A DNA stretch of 64,000 nucleotides, from positions 1-64,000 of the forward strand of contig JAIRVJ010000010.1 in the NCBI GenBank assembly GCA_031253955.1, in the 5' to 3' direction. This document shows, piece by piece, positions 15,693-24,518 of the stretch (position 1 is the first letter of the stretch; each line of letters begins with the position of its first letter). The notes beneath the pieces were generated by a model. That model was not told the origin of the DNA and did no database searches. It worked only from the letters and a program-made list of their open reading frames with translations. The DNA comes from Burkholderiaceae bacterium. Lineage in GTDB: Bacteria > Pseudomonadota > Gammaproteobacteria > Burkholderiales > Burkholderiaceae_C. A program made the translations under genes and the position numbers.

Positions 15693-16402
15693 GCGACGAA
15701 CTCAACCCGGTCATTTACGGCGAGGTGCGCCAGGGGCGTGCGGATGTCGCGGGCCTGCCGCGCAAGCGGTGCGTGAAGGAGTTCCTGACCAGTGGCACCT
15801 TCACGCCATCCACCCGGCTGCTGGCCTTGGGCGGCGCTGTGCGCGCGCGCGTGATTGGCGGCGGCGGCGGCGGCGGCAATGGCGGCGGCGGCGGCATGAA
15901 CAACGACTACACGGGTGGTGGTGGCGGCGGCGGCGGCGGCCGCGGATCGGATGTCATGCTGACGGTAGTCGTCACGGAGGCGGTGAGCGTTGTCATCGGC
16001 GCTGGCGGCGCTGCTGGCGCCGCAGGGGGAAACACAGCGTTCGGCAACCTTGCCACGGCCACAGGCGGAACCCCTGGGTTAGTTGGCGGGTGGTCCAACC
16101 TTAAGAGTTCTGGTGTTTACGCGCAAGGGGGCGTTGGCGGTAACCGCGGCGGAGTGGATGGGGGAATCACAAATTCAGTATATGGCGCCGTGGGTGGCCA
16201 TGGCGGGCATGCGTACTTCAACGGTGGCAACGGCGGCAACAGCGGCACCAGCAGCAGCGGCGGCAGCAACGGCGGCAATGCGGTGCCCAATAGCGGCGCG
16301 GGCGGCGGCGGCGGCGGCGGCGGCAATGGCGCCGCCAACACCACGGGCGGCTCTGGCGGTTCTGGCGGCTCTGGCCGCGTGATCGTTGAATGGTGGGAAT
16401 GA
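15689..16402 (+). CDS. Glycine-rich tail adhesin (receptor-binding tip candidate)
   Basis: 237 residues. Residues 1-55 are an ordinary beta domain (KEFLTSGTFTPSTRLLALGG), then come several long glycine tracts (eight or nine Gly in a row) separated by short polar spacers with Asn, Tyr, His and Ser, ending GRVIVEWWE. This is the architecture of glycine-rich adhesins with packed polyglycine-II helices, whose exposed loops choose the host receptor. The opening also occurs in phage 'glycine-rich domain' proteins. Repeats of this kind are liable to recombination. Confidence 0.65.
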   Translation: MSDELNPVIYGEVRQGRADVAGLPRKRCVKEFLTSGTFTPSTRLLALGGAVRARVIGGGGGGGNGGGGGMNNDYTGGGGGGGGGRGSDVMLTVVVTEAVSVVIGAGGAAGAAGGNTAFGNLATATGGTPGLVGGWSNLKSSGVYAQGGVGGNRGGVDGGITNSVYGAVGGHGGHAYFNGGNGGNSGTSSSGGSNGGNAVPNSGAGGGGGGGGNGAANTTGGSGGSGGSGRVIVEWWE

Positions 16403-16415
16403 GGGGAGAGCAGCC

Positions 16416-16670
16416 ATGAAATACGCACTCATCAACGGCGGCGCGGTGGTCAACGTGATCGAGGCAGAAGCGGGGTTTGCCGCCACGCTCACGGGCTATG
16501 ACGCCGTGATCGCATCCAACGAAGCGGGCATCGGCTGGACGTGGGATGGCGCCCAGTTTGCTCCACCGCCCGCGCCGCCACAAGCAGATCCGCCACCACC
16601 CACGCAGGAAGAGCTGTTGCGCCAATCGGCCAATGAGTTCCTGCTTGGAATCGTGGAGGGCATCAAATGA
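16416..16670 (+). CDS. Small tail-fibre-associated protein
   Basis: 84 residues from ATG 16416. MKYALINGGAVVNVI followed by AVIASNEAGIGWTWDGAQF and then a Pro-rich linker is the form of small proteins placed right after fibre genes ('YA.i..g.V.NvI.wDG'), some of which act in fibre assembly. Function inferred. Four-base overlap with the next gene. Confidence 0.6.
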   Translation: MKYALINGGAVVNVIEAEAGFAATLTGYDAVIASNEAGIGWTWDGAQFAPPPAPPQADPPPPTQEELLRQSANEFLLGIVEGIK

Positions 16671-16930
16671 ACGACCGGGAACTTGGCGCGCTATTTGCCG
16701 CCGCGATCCAGCTAATTATTAAGCGCGTGTCGCTTGACGACAGCGAGCGCGTTTCCATTGCCGAATTCCACGAGGCGTGGCAGCCCAAAGCGTATGGCGC
16801 TTCGGAATACGTGCGCCATGGCGAAACGGACGCAGGGCGCGCGCAACTGTGGATGTCCACCCGCAGCGTGGCGGCCAGCGCCCCCGCGCCCGATATGCCG
16901 GCCTCGCCGCAGAACTGGAGGAGGCTGTGA
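16667..16930 (+). CDS. Small phage protein of unknown function
   Basis: 87 residues, soluble, with FHEAWQPKAYGASEYVRHGE in the middle, resembling the short carbohydrate-binding-like motif (W.p..Y..Gd.V.y.G) found in phage fibre accessory proteins. Its TGA overlaps the next ATG. No firm assignment. Confidence 0.5.
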   Translation: MNDRELGALFAAAIQLIIKRVSLDDSERVSIAEFHEAWQPKAYGASEYVRHGETDAGRAQLWMSTRSVAASAPAPDMPASPQNWRRL

Positions 16931-17712
16931 TGATCTGCCTTTATTTGACGTTTGCCGCGCTGCTGCTGATAGCGGCGCTGGCGCTGTCGGGTATTTTGTG
17001 GGCGCAGGCCGCCGGGCGGGTGGATGTGGCCTTGCGCGTGAACGCGCTGGATATTTCCCAAGAGCACAAGCAGGCGGCTCTTGATTACTTCGAGCGCGTG
17101 AGCGGCCAGGTCTCGCTGTGGCGCACGCTGCGCGATCACCTCATCGCTCCGTTCGTGCTGTTCTTCGCGCTGCGCCGCCTGCCGTGGGAAGCCGATGATC
17201 TGCCCGACGCGCTGGCGTACTGGCGCAACAACGTCAGCATCAACGGCGACGGCTGGGGCTGGCGCGATGAAGCGGGCTTCTGGCATCAGTGCTCGCAAGA
17301 ACCCACGCCGCCAGGCATGACGGCGCTGCCCTACACCGATCCGGCTTACGGCGGCGATGCGTATTACGCGCCGGGGCATCACCCGCGCAGTTGGTACGCG
17401 CGCTGGGTTTGGCTGGCGTTGCGCAATGTCGCCAGCAAGCGGCCGCAAGACGCCGGGCCGCTAGTCGAGACTCGCCCCGTGCTGCTGGCCGGAGCGCCGC
17501 TGGACGATGCGCCCGGTTTCGCGCTGTACTGGAACGGCAAGGACGGCCAGGATGCCGCTTACCAGTGGCACGCGATGGACAACTGGGGGCCGCTGGTGAT
17601 GTACACGAACGTGGGCGCGAAACTGGGCGTGCCGTATGCGTGGCCGGAAACGATGCCATGCCGCGCCATGCTGATCGCCACCTGGCGGGCTTTCAAGGGG
17701 GGAAACTCATGA
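16930..17712 (+). CDS. Membrane-anchored phage protein (DUF7338-like)
   Basis: 260 residues. One strong N-terminal membrane segment (LYLTFAALLLIAALALSGIL), then a helical linker and a Trp/Tyr-rich soluble domain (WRNNVSINGDGWGWRD, YYAPGHHPRSWYARWVWLALRN, VPYAWPET). The Trp-rich domain is found in phage proteins of the DUF7338 group, usually near lysis genes; function not known. It overlaps its neighbours by one and four bases. Confidence 0.5.
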   Translation: MICLYLTFAALLLIAALALSGILWAQAAGRVDVALRVNALDISQEHKQAALDYFERVSGQVSLWRTLRDHLIAPFVLFFALRRLPWEADDLPDALAYWRNNVSINGDGWGWRDEAGFWHQCSQEPTPPGMTALPYTDPAYGGDAYYAPGHHPRSWYARWVWLALRNVASKRPQDAGPLVETRPVLLAGAPLDDAPGFALYWNGKDGQDAAYQWHAMDNWGPLVMYTNVGAKLGVPYAWPETMPCRAMLIATWRAFKGGNS

Positions 17713-18212
17713 ATCACCCGCGCCACGATCAACCCTACATAAGCTGGCAGCGCCGCAGCGCGTATGCCTTTGCCGCGTACATGCTGGCCGCCAGCATGTA
17801 CGACACGGCCAGCGCCGGGCTGTTTTCTCCGCACTCGCTGCGCTACGCCGCCGCCGCGCTGACGGGGATGCGCGAGTGGCTTTCGGGGGGCTACGCACTG
17901 TGCATGGCAGCCATGCTGCCGTTCATCGCGGCGCTGCGGCGCCCCTGCCCGCCGCCGCGCTGGACGGCGCGGCTGATGTGCGCGGCGTGCTTTGCGGCGG
18001 CGCTCATGTGGGTGGGCCAGACGTTTGCCGAACGCCATGTGGAGCTTGACCTGCTGCGCGCGCAGTACCTGCGCCAGGCGGTGCAGGCCATCGGCTTCAT
18101 GCTGCTGGTGGGCGCGCACGTGAACGCCCGCAAGTTCGCCGAGCGCGGGCTGGATCGGCGCAGCGCCGGCCCCCGCGAGTCCAACCGGGTGCCGCTGCAA
18201 TCGCTGGGATGA
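17709..18212 (+). CDS. Phage membrane protein, four predicted segments
   Basis: 167 residues with hydrophobic stretches near residues 20-38, 55-75, 92-110 and 125-143. Basic C-terminal tail. It lies directly upstream of the holin-like gene in an unbroken chain of overlapping genes and could be a second holin or an antiholin. No family recognised. Confidence 0.5.
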   Translation: MNHPRHDQPYISWQRRSAYAFAAYMLAASMYDTASAGLFSPHSLRYAAAALTGMREWLSGGYALCMAAMLPFIAALRRPCPPPRWTARLMCAACFAAALMWVGQTFAERHVELDLLRAQYLRQAVQAIGFMLLVGAHVNARKFAERGLDRRSAGPRESNRVPLQSLG

Positions 18213-18787
18213 GCATGACCAAAACACTCACGGCGCACGGGCGCGCCCTCGTTTTATGCTCCTGGCTGGCCGCGCTCTCGTACAGCCTGCCGGCTGCCGC
18301 GCAGGGCATTGCCGCCGCCCGTCTGTCCGACGGGTTGAAGCAATACGACCTGGCGTTTGTCGGCTGGTGCATCCTCGTGGCCGTTATCGGCGGCTTTGGG
18401 CGCACGGTGCTCACGCTGCTTTCGCCCGACGTGGCGGTACTGAGCGTGCTGCGCGAGGCGTGGCGCGATCTGCTGATCGCCGCGCTGGCTGGCGCTGCCG
18501 CCGCCGTCATCCTGTACGCCATTCATTCGACGGGGGTCAACCTGCCGGTGCCAGTGGATGTGCTGATTTTGGCAGCCAGCGGCTGGGCGCGCATGGGCTT
18601 TTTCGTGTGGGCAGGCGATGGCGCGCGCATTCTGGCTGACCGGGGCGTGCAGTGGGCGGCTAACAAGTTCGGCGGCAGGCCGCCCTATGGCGAGCTTTAC
18701 CCCGGCCCACGCTGGGACAACACCCACATTCCCCAGCCCGCGCCGCCGTCGCCCTCGCGTGTCGATAACCCGGACCAGATGCCATGA
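18209..18787 (+). CDS. Holin (probable)
   Basis: 192 residues. N-terminal signal-like segment (VLCSWLAALSYSLPAAAQG), then membrane segments at LAFVGWCILVAVIGGFG, LLIAALAGAAAAVILYAI and VDVLILAASGWARMGFFVWA, and a polar Pro-rich C-terminus. Size, topology and position immediately before the lysozyme gene fit an LydA-like phage holin, which forms lesions in the inner membrane to time lysis. The stop overlaps the lysozyme start by four bases. Confidence 0.65.
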   Translation: MSMTKTLTAHGRALVLCSWLAALSYSLPAAAQGIAAARLSDGLKQYDLAFVGWCILVAVIGGFGRTVLTLLSPDVAVLSVLREAWRDLLIAALAGAAAAVILYAIHSTGVNLPVPVDVLILAASGWARMGFFVWAGDGARILADRGVQWAANKFGGRPPYGELYPGPRWDNTHIPQPAPPSPSRVDNPDQMP

Positions 18788-19251
18788 AAGTGCTCTTGAC
18801 CTTGAGCCAGCAGGGGCTGGACCTCATCAAGCAATTCGAGGGCTTTCGCGCCGCACCATACCTGGATGCCGTGGGCATTCCCACCATCGGCTACGGCGCC
18901 ACCTACTACCCCGGCGGGGCGCGCGTGCGCATGACCGATCCGCCGATGACCGAAGCGCACGCCAGCCTCTTGCTCGAAAGCATGGTGCACCGTTTCGCCG
19001 ACGCCATCAACGGCTGCGTGCAGGCGCCGCTGACGCAGCCGCAGTTCGATGCGCTGGTGTGCTGGGCCTACAACGTCGGCATCGAGGCGGCGCGCCACTC
19101 CACACTGGTGCGCCTGCTCAACGAGGGCGACTGCGCCGCCGCCGCCGATCAGTTTCTGCGCTGGAACCGCGCCGGCGGGCGCGAACTGGCGGGCCTGACG
19201 CGCCGGCGCGAGGCCGAGCGGGGGCTGTTTTTGAGCGAGGCGGCGCCATGA
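18784..19251 (+). CDS. Endolysin, GH24 lysozyme
   Basis: 155 residues. The T4-lysozyme/lambda-like catalytic triad is present as E19 in KQFEGFR, D28 in PYLDAVG and T34 in PTIGYG, with the normal E-8-D-5-T spacing. It hydrolyses the MurNAc-GlcNAc bond of peptidoglycan. There is no signal or SAR segment, so release needs the holin. ATGA overlap to the spanin gene. Confidence 0.92.
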   Translation: MKVLLTLSQQGLDLIKQFEGFRAAPYLDAVGIPTIGYGATYYPGGARVRMTDPPMTEAHASLLLESMVHRFADAINGCVQAPLTQPQFDALVCWAYNVGIEAARHSTLVRLLNEGDCAAAADQFLRWNRAGGRELAGLTRRREAERGLFLSEAAP

Positions 19252-19904
19252 ACTTGCTGGGCTGGCTGGTTCCATCCTGGGCCATCGCCCTGGCCGCTGC
19301 CCTTGCGGGCGCGGCGCTGGGCGGCGGGGTGCAGCAGTTGCGCATCGCCAGCTTGCAAACCGAACACGCGCAGTACCGCGAGAAGCAGGCGCTGGCGCTG
19401 GCCGCCGCCGAGAAAGCCGCTCGCCTGGCCCAGGAGGATTTGCAAATCACCCGCAACCAGTTGACCGGCACGGTGGCCGGTATCGACCAGCGAATGACGA
19501 AAGCCAGAGAAGATGCTGCCAAGGAAACTGAAACTCGCCTGCGCGGCATGGCCGCTGGCGCTGTGCGCGTGCGCTACGTCGCCGCCTCCTGCCCCAACCC
19601 CGGTGGTGCTGTGCCCGCCGCTGCCGCTTCCCCCGGCCTGGCTGATGCAGCGGGAATCGACCTCGCTCCAGAGGCTGGACAAGATGTTCAGCTTCTCCGG
19701 CAGTCCCTTGCCGACGACGCCATCCAGATCGGCGGCTTCAAGCAATACGCCCGCGCCGTCGCCGACTACAACCGGGCGGTGACGGGCCGGACCGTCACGT
19801 CTGCGCCGGTTTTCCCTCTCCCCGGCCCTCTCCCGCAAGCGGGAGAGGGGGTCAACAGTCCTCCCGCCGGCGCGGGAGGAGGAGATGGACATGGCGGTCA
19901 TTGA
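19248..19904 (+). CDS. Rz: Rz-like inner-membrane spanin subunit
   Basis: 218 residues, with an N-terminal membrane anchor (SWAIALAAALAGAALGGG) and a long periplasmic coiled coil (residues about 30-110). With Rz1 it would bridge both membranes and fuse them in the last step of lysis. The final 30 residues (FPLPGPLPQAGEG and on) are encoded by a chromosome-type CTCTCCCGC hairpin repeat, so the original C-terminus may have been changed by its insertion. Confidence 0.8.
   Translation: MNLLGWLVPSWAIALAAALAGAALGGGVQQLRIASLQTEHAQYREKQALALAAAEKAARLAQEDLQITRNQLTGTVAGIDQRMTKAREDAAKETETRLRGMAAGAVRVRYVAASCPNPGGAVPAAAASPGLADAAGIDLAPEAGQDVQLLRQSLADDAIQIGGFKQYARAVADYNRAVTGRTVTSAPVFPLPGPLPQAGEGVNSPPAGAGGGDGHGGH
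19513..19782 (+). CDS. Rz1: Rz1-like outer-membrane spanin lipoprotein, nested in Rz
   Basis: 89 residues in the frame shifted against Rz and wholly inside it. It begins with basic residues and a hydrophobic stretch ending in the lipobox LCA|C (Cys20), followed by the proline-rich segment SPPPAPTPVVLCPPLPLPP, both hallmarks of Rz1. After processing it would be a short lipoprotein facing the periplasm. Confidence 0.85.
   Translation: MLPRKLKLACAAWPLALCACATSPPPAPTPVVLCPPLPLPPAWLMQRESTSLQRLDKMFSFSGSPLPTTPSRSAASSNTPAPSPTTTGR
19826..19849. repeat. CTCTCCCGC-type hairpin repeat inside Rz
   Basis: The perfect palindrome CCCTCTCCCGC-AA-GCGGGAGAGGG. The same family occurs in this window at 40560, 42880, 43257-43370 and 50268 on the bacterial side, so this looks like host REP DNA that moved into the prophage. 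Confidence 0.8.
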
Positions 19905-22560
19905 CATTCAGCAGTTCGTCGGTATCGCGCCGCGCGTGCCGCCGCGCGACATGGGGGCCGCTTGCGCGCAGGCGTGCGGCAACCTGCTGGCCACGGCGAT
20001 GGAATTCCGCCCGCTGCAAGAGGACGCGCCGGCGCGCTCCGATCCGGCGTTTGCCGCAGCGCGCACGCTGTACCGCCTCTCGCGCGATGCCCAGGGCAAC
20101 TATCTGGAGGACGATGCCGCCGGCTGGATCGTGGCGCCCGATGCGCGCAGTTACGCCAAGGGCGATTTGCACGACGACGCGACCGAGCGCACCTATTTCA
20201 CGTTCGATGACGGCACGCAAGCAGCGCGCGTGATTGACGCCACGGGCGAGAACCGGCTGCTGGGCGTGCCCGCGCCGGTATCGGTCGCGGTGACGGTGAA
20301 CCAGGGCCATTCGTTCACGCTGGACGATGCGCTCACGTGGGTGTCGGCCACGCTGATTCCGGCCATCGTGCAGGCGCTCAAAGCCTCCAGCACGGAGTAC
20401 CACATCTATCACGGCGCGCCGGTGGCCGGCGCCGATGCCATGTATTGCCTGACGTGGTGGGCCGAGGACGGCGGCTATGGCGTGGCCGGTGTGCCCGCCG
20501 ATCAGGCAGGGGCGCTGCGCGACCCCAGTCTGGCTGGGTTCCAGCAGGGCGGCCAGTGGGTGGTTCCGATCCTGTGTTTTCCGAAATGGGGCGTGGTGGA
20601 TACGGACAAGCTGACTGCCGCGTTGCAGGCCATCGAAGTGCCAAAGGCCGTGGGCGAGGACGGCGCGGGCGGCGGCGCCACTTCGTTCACCGGGGATCAG
20701 GCGCGCACGCTGGCGGGCAAGCTGGCGGCGCTGTTCGATCCTGGCGGCGCTTCTATTGCCAATTTGCGCCAGCAGATGACGGCAGCCGTCAAGGATTTCT
20801 GCGCGGCCATCAGCGCGGCGGCCTCCAGCGCGGGCGCAAGCGATCCGGCGCCGGAGGTTCAGCCGCCCCAAAAGCCCTCGGTGGGCGGCGTGTTCATGTA
20901 TATCCATCCCGACAGCGACTATGGCGAGGGGCTGACACTCACATGGAATAACGGCTACCGGGGCATGATCCAGCAGCAGTACCCGCTCGCGTCCAACCCG
21001 CTCATGCCGCAGTACCTCGCCGAGGGGGACAAAAACAACGCGCTTCACCAAAATACCTTGTGTTACGAATGGTGGCTGTATGAACGGCAACTCGATGAAT
21101 ACAACGCTGCGCAAAACGCCGGCGCCAAGCAAGACGGCCAGAACGCGCAGGAGGCGGCGGCGCTGGTGGCGCGCCTAGCGCAAGACAAGGCGCAAGCGGC
21201 CAGCGTGTACGACCAGATTTGCGGCGAGTACCAGCGCCGCGTGGCTGGCATCACCGATCTGGTGACGGGCCTCATCAACGGCCAGAGCCTGCTGGGCGAG
21301 GGCGGCCTGATCGCCGTGGACGCCGACCGGATCATCGACACGCGCTTTTACATCGCCACCTACGTGACCGACTGGGGCTGGGAGAGCGCGCCTTCGCCCA
21401 TCAGCGCCATGCTGGAAGTCAGCCAGTACGACACGGTGACGGTGCAGGTGCCCAAGCCGCCAGAGGATCGGCAGGTTCTCAAGTGGCGCATCTACCGCAG
21501 CAACGTGGGCACGCAGGATGCGGCCTACCAGTTTGCTGCGGATGCGCTGGCGGCCGACGGGCTGTCGCTCACCGACCAGGTCAAGGGCCAGGCGCTGGGC
21601 GAGGTCTGCCCGACCTTCGGTTGGGCCGAGCCGCCCTATCGCATGGACAACGCCAGCAGCCAGCAGGTCAAGCCGCCCAAGGGGGACGACCCGCACCTGC
21701 GCGGCCTGGTGGCGATGCCCAACGGGATTTTGGCCGGGTTCATCGACAACTACGTGGCCTTTTGCGACCCGTACCACCCGTATGCCTGGCCCATCGAATA
21801 CCAGATCACCACCGAGGCGCCCATCGTCGGGCTGGGGGTGTTCGGCCAATCGCTTTTTGTGGGCACGCGCGGGCATCCTTATGTCATTAGCGGCGCCGAT
21901 TCGGCCAGCATGAGCGCCGTCAAGCTGCCGCAACTGCTGCCGTGCGTGGCCGCGCGCAGCATCGCCGGGGTGGGCGAGGGGGTGATCTATGCCAGCCATG
22001 ACGGGCTGGTGCTGGTCTCCACCGCCGGGGCGCAACTGCTCACCGACGCCTACTACGCGCGCGAGGACTGGCTGGCCCTTGCGCCGCAGACGATCCGCGC
22101 CATCGAGTACGAGGGGGTGTACTACTTCTGGGCGGGCGATGGCGTTTGCCGGGCGCTGGACTTTAGGGCCAAAAAGCTGGTGACGGTAGATTTGCCGCAC
22201 GCCACGGCGCTGCGGCGCGACGAGTTGACGGACGCGCTGTTTGCGGTGCGCGGCCCGCACGTGGTGCGCTGCTTTGCCCAGGGCCGGCGCACCGGGCGCT
22301 GGAAAAGCGGCGTGCAGACGTTCCAGAAACAGGCTCCGCTAGCGTGGGGCGTGGTGCTGGGCGATCAATCCCAGGCGCAGCCGGCCACCCTGCGCTGGTG
22401 GGGCGATGGCAAGCTGCTCGTTGAAAAGCAGGTCACGGGCATCGCGCCGTTTCGCCTGCCGGCGGGCCGCCCGCTGGAGCACGAGGTGGAGATTGAGTCC
22501 GCTGCGCGCATCACGCGCGTGCAACTGGCCAGCAGCACGGCGGAATTGCAGGGCATCTGA
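19885..22560 (+). CDS. Phage tail hub/stabilisation protein (large)
   Basis: 891 residues from ATG 19885 (a second ATG at 19891 has better spacing from GGAGGAGG). The chain is beta-rich with DIQQFVGIAPRVPPR at the start, and PYRMDNASSQQVKPPKGDD, GLVAMPNGILAGFIDNYVAFCDPYHPYAWP and VGTRGHPYVISG later. The last block is characteristic of large podovirus tail proteins that close the tail tube. A central helical part (residues about 240-480) interrupts this. Role inferred from family resemblance and position. Confidence 0.65.
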   Translation: MDMAVIDIQQFVGIAPRVPPRDMGAACAQACGNLLATAMEFRPLQEDAPARSDPAFAAARTLYRLSRDAQGNYLEDDAAGWIVAPDARSYAKGDLHDDATERTYFTFDDGTQAARVIDATGENRLLGVPAPVSVAVTVNQGHSFTLDDALTWVSATLIPAIVQALKASSTEYHIYHGAPVAGADAMYCLTWWAEDGGYGVAGVPADQAGALRDPSLAGFQQGGQWVVPILCFPKWGVVDTDKLTAALQAIEVPKAVGEDGAGGGATSFTGDQARTLAGKLAALFDPGGASIANLRQQMTAAVKDFCAAISAAASSAGASDPAPEVQPPQKPSVGGVFMYIHPDSDYGEGLTLTWNNGYRGMIQQQYPLASNPLMPQYLAEGDKNNALHQNTLCYEWWLYERQLDEYNAAQNAGAKQDGQNAQEAAALVARLAQDKAQAASVYDQICGEYQRRVAGITDLVTGLINGQSLLGEGGLIAVDADRIIDTRFYIATYVTDWGWESAPSPISAMLEVSQYDTVTVQVPKPPEDRQVLKWRIYRSNVGTQDAAYQFAADALAADGLSLTDQVKGQALGEVCPTFGWAEPPYRMDNASSQQVKPPKGDDPHLRGLVAMPNGILAGFIDNYVAFCDPYHPYAWPIEYQITTEAPIVGLGVFGQSLFVGTRGHPYVISGADSASMSAVKLPQLLPCVAARSIAGVGEGVIYASHDGLVLVSTAGAQLLTDAYYAREDWLALAPQTIRAIEYEGVYYFWAGDGVCRALDFRAKKLVTVDLPHATALRRDELTDALFAVRGPHVVRCFAQGRRTGRWKSGVQTFQKQAPLAWGVVLGDQSQAQPATLRWWGDGKLLVEKQVTGIAPFRLPAGRPLEHEVEIESAARITRVQLASSTAELQGI

Positions 22561-22562
22561 AC

Positions 22563-24518
22563 ATGGCTGGCGGCACACTCACGCACATCACCGACCCGCG
22601 CGCGCGGCGCTCCGGGCGCGACACCGGCATCGCCCGGCTGCCCGCCATTGCCACGCCCAACACCGGCAACGCTCATACGGACGCGATTTTGGCGGCCATC
22701 AAGGAGCAGCTGGAAGTGCGCAACGGGGCGCGCGGCAACGATGCCGAACGGGTGGTCACGCAGCGCGAACTCAAGGATTTGCTGGATACGACCGGGCAAC
22801 TGTCCAGCCAGGTGGACGCGCTGTCCACGGCCATTGCGGGCACGGCGCAGCCGCTCACGCCCGCCGAGGCGCTGGCGCGGTTTCAGGATTTGATCCGGCG
22901 CTTGCCGCTGTACCAGGACCTGGTCAAGTCCCTCAACGACCCCAGCCGCTTTGATGCCATGCGTGCCGAGGTGCGCGAGCAACTGCTGCGCAGCCTGACG
23001 CTGGAGGCGCAAAAGCTGGGCGCGAGCATTTTGCAAACGCAGAAACAAGTTCAGGATTCCAACCTGTCGCTGGCGCTGCAAATCAGCCAGTTGACCGCCG
23101 CCGTGCAAAACGCCGCCGCCGGCGTGCGCCAGACGCAGTTTGCCACCGGCGAATTGGGGCGCGCGCAGGCGGGCCTGGTCAATCAGTTGCAAGCTTCATT
23201 GGGCAGCTACTACCAGGACGGCGGCCAAGGGCGCGCCAGCCTGGAGGAGGTATTGCTGGCCACCGCCGATCTGCTGGAGGGCTTGTCGGGCCAGTACACC
23301 ATGAAGGTGCAGGCCGGCGGGGCGCTGGCCGGCATTGGCCTGTCGGCCACCGAGAAGGACGGCGCGCCCGATTCGGCCTTCATCGTCATGGCCGACAAGT
23401 TCGCCATCGTCGCGCCCGATTACGCGGGCGGGCTGACCAACCTGCCGGCGGCCAGCAGCATCCCGTTCGGGGTGGATGCGCACGGCATTTACATGAATAG
23501 CAACGTGTACCTGTCGGGCACGATGCGCATTCAGGGCGGAGACAAGACGCTGATCGACGGACTGCGCGGCTCGCTGCAACTGAACGCGGGCAGCGGCGCG
23601 TGGAGCGACGTGGCGGCCAGCCAGAAAGTCTGGACGGCGCTGGGTAACCCCGGAGCGCCCGTGGGCACGGCGCACCTGGTGATCGGCGACATGGTGACCC
23701 TCGGCAACGTCACGCGCTACTGGAATGGTAGCGCGTGGTCTAACCCAGGCATGGTAATTACCGGAGATTTGCTGGTAGACGGCACGGTGGCTGCGCCCAA
23801 GATCAACACCAATGGGCTGACGATCCGGGATGCCAACGGCAATGTGATTTTGAACGCCGGGGCCGGGCTGAATTTGCAAAACAGGCTGCCGGGCCTGGGG
23901 GCGCTGGCCACGCAGAGCGCGGCAGTGATCGGCTCAACGGTCAAGTTTCCGGACGGCACGGTGATGAACACCGCCGATTTTGTCAACCGGCTGCAAAAGA
24001 TCGATCCCGGCACCATCGGCACGTTCATTTCGACGGCTGCCATCGGCGCAGCCTACATCGGCAACGCAGCCATCGGCACCGCCCATATCCAGAACGCGGC
24101 GGTGGACACGCTGCGCATCGCGGGGGGGTCGGTGACGTCGGTGGCGGTATCGTCCGGCGCGCCTAACCTGACAATCGTTCAGGGCAGCCCTGCCGTGGTG
24201 GGCAGCATACCGTGGACTTACGTTGCCGGCTCCACCGGATGTCTGCTTTCCGCGTTCGTTTCCTGTAACTGCGACACGGGAAATGTATCGGCGATCCAGA
24301 TGAACATCCGCATGTCCGCACCGGGCGGTTACACCACGGTTGGCTCGTCGGTTATTTCCCTGGATGGTTCGTGGGCGCGTGTCAGCGTCGGTTTTGGTTT
24401 CGCCAACCCCACTGGCAACGTCACTTTCGATCTGCAATTGGTCGTTCCGGGATCGGGAGGTGGTGGCCCGGCGCATATCGGCCAGTTCTATCTGATGGCG
24501 ATGGGGGCCAAGCGATGA
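22563..24518 (+). CDS. Tail tip protein with lambda J-like (DUF1983) C-terminal module
   Basis: 651 residues, two bases after the preceding gene. The N-terminal half is helical (SSQVDALSTAIAG, LRSLTLEAQKLGASI). Then comes GQYTMKVQAGGALAGIGLS, with DSAFIVMADKFAIVAPDYAG, the conserved core of DUF1983 found at the C-terminus of siphovirus J/tip proteins, followed by a GIYMNSNVYLSGTMRIQGG collagen-free beta region. The far end has a jelly-roll-like carbohydrate-binding look. Likely to take part in host recognition. Confidence 0.75.
   Translation: MAGGTLTHITDPRARRSGRDTGIARLPAIATPNTGNAHTDAILAAIKEQLEVRNGARGNDAERVVTQRELKDLLDTTGQLSSQVDALSTAIAGTAQPLTPAEALARFQDLIRRLPLYQDLVKSLNDPSRFDAMRAEVREQLLRSLTLEAQKLGASILQTQKQVQDSNLSLALQISQLTAAVQNAAAGVRQTQFATGELGRAQAGLVNQLQASLGSYYQDGGQGRASLEEVLLATADLLEGLSGQYTMKVQAGGALAGIGLSATEKDGAPDSAFIVMADKFAIVAPDYAGGLTNLPAASSIPFGVDAHGIYMNSNVYLSGTMRIQGGDKTLIDGLRGSLQLNAGSGAWSDVAASQKVWTALGNPGAPVGTAHLVIGDMVTLGNVTRYWNGSAWSNPGMVITGDLLVDGTVAAPKINTNGLTIRDANGNVILNAGAGLNLQNRLPGLGALATQSAAVIGSTVKFPDGTVMNTADFVNRLQKIDPGTIGTFISTAAIGAAYIGNAAIGTAHIQNAAVDTLRIAGGSVTSVAVSSGAPNLTIVQGSPAVVGSIPWTYVAGSTGCLLSAFVSCNCDTGNVSAIQMNIRMSAPGGYTTVGSSVISLDGSWARVSVGFGFANPTGNVTFDLQLVVPGSGGGGPAHIGQFYLMAMGAKR

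Noticed and set aside
15840-16390. Long Pro-rich and Ala-rich minus-strand frames opposite the glycine-rich adhesin
   Set aside because: Complementary reading of GGC repeats only.
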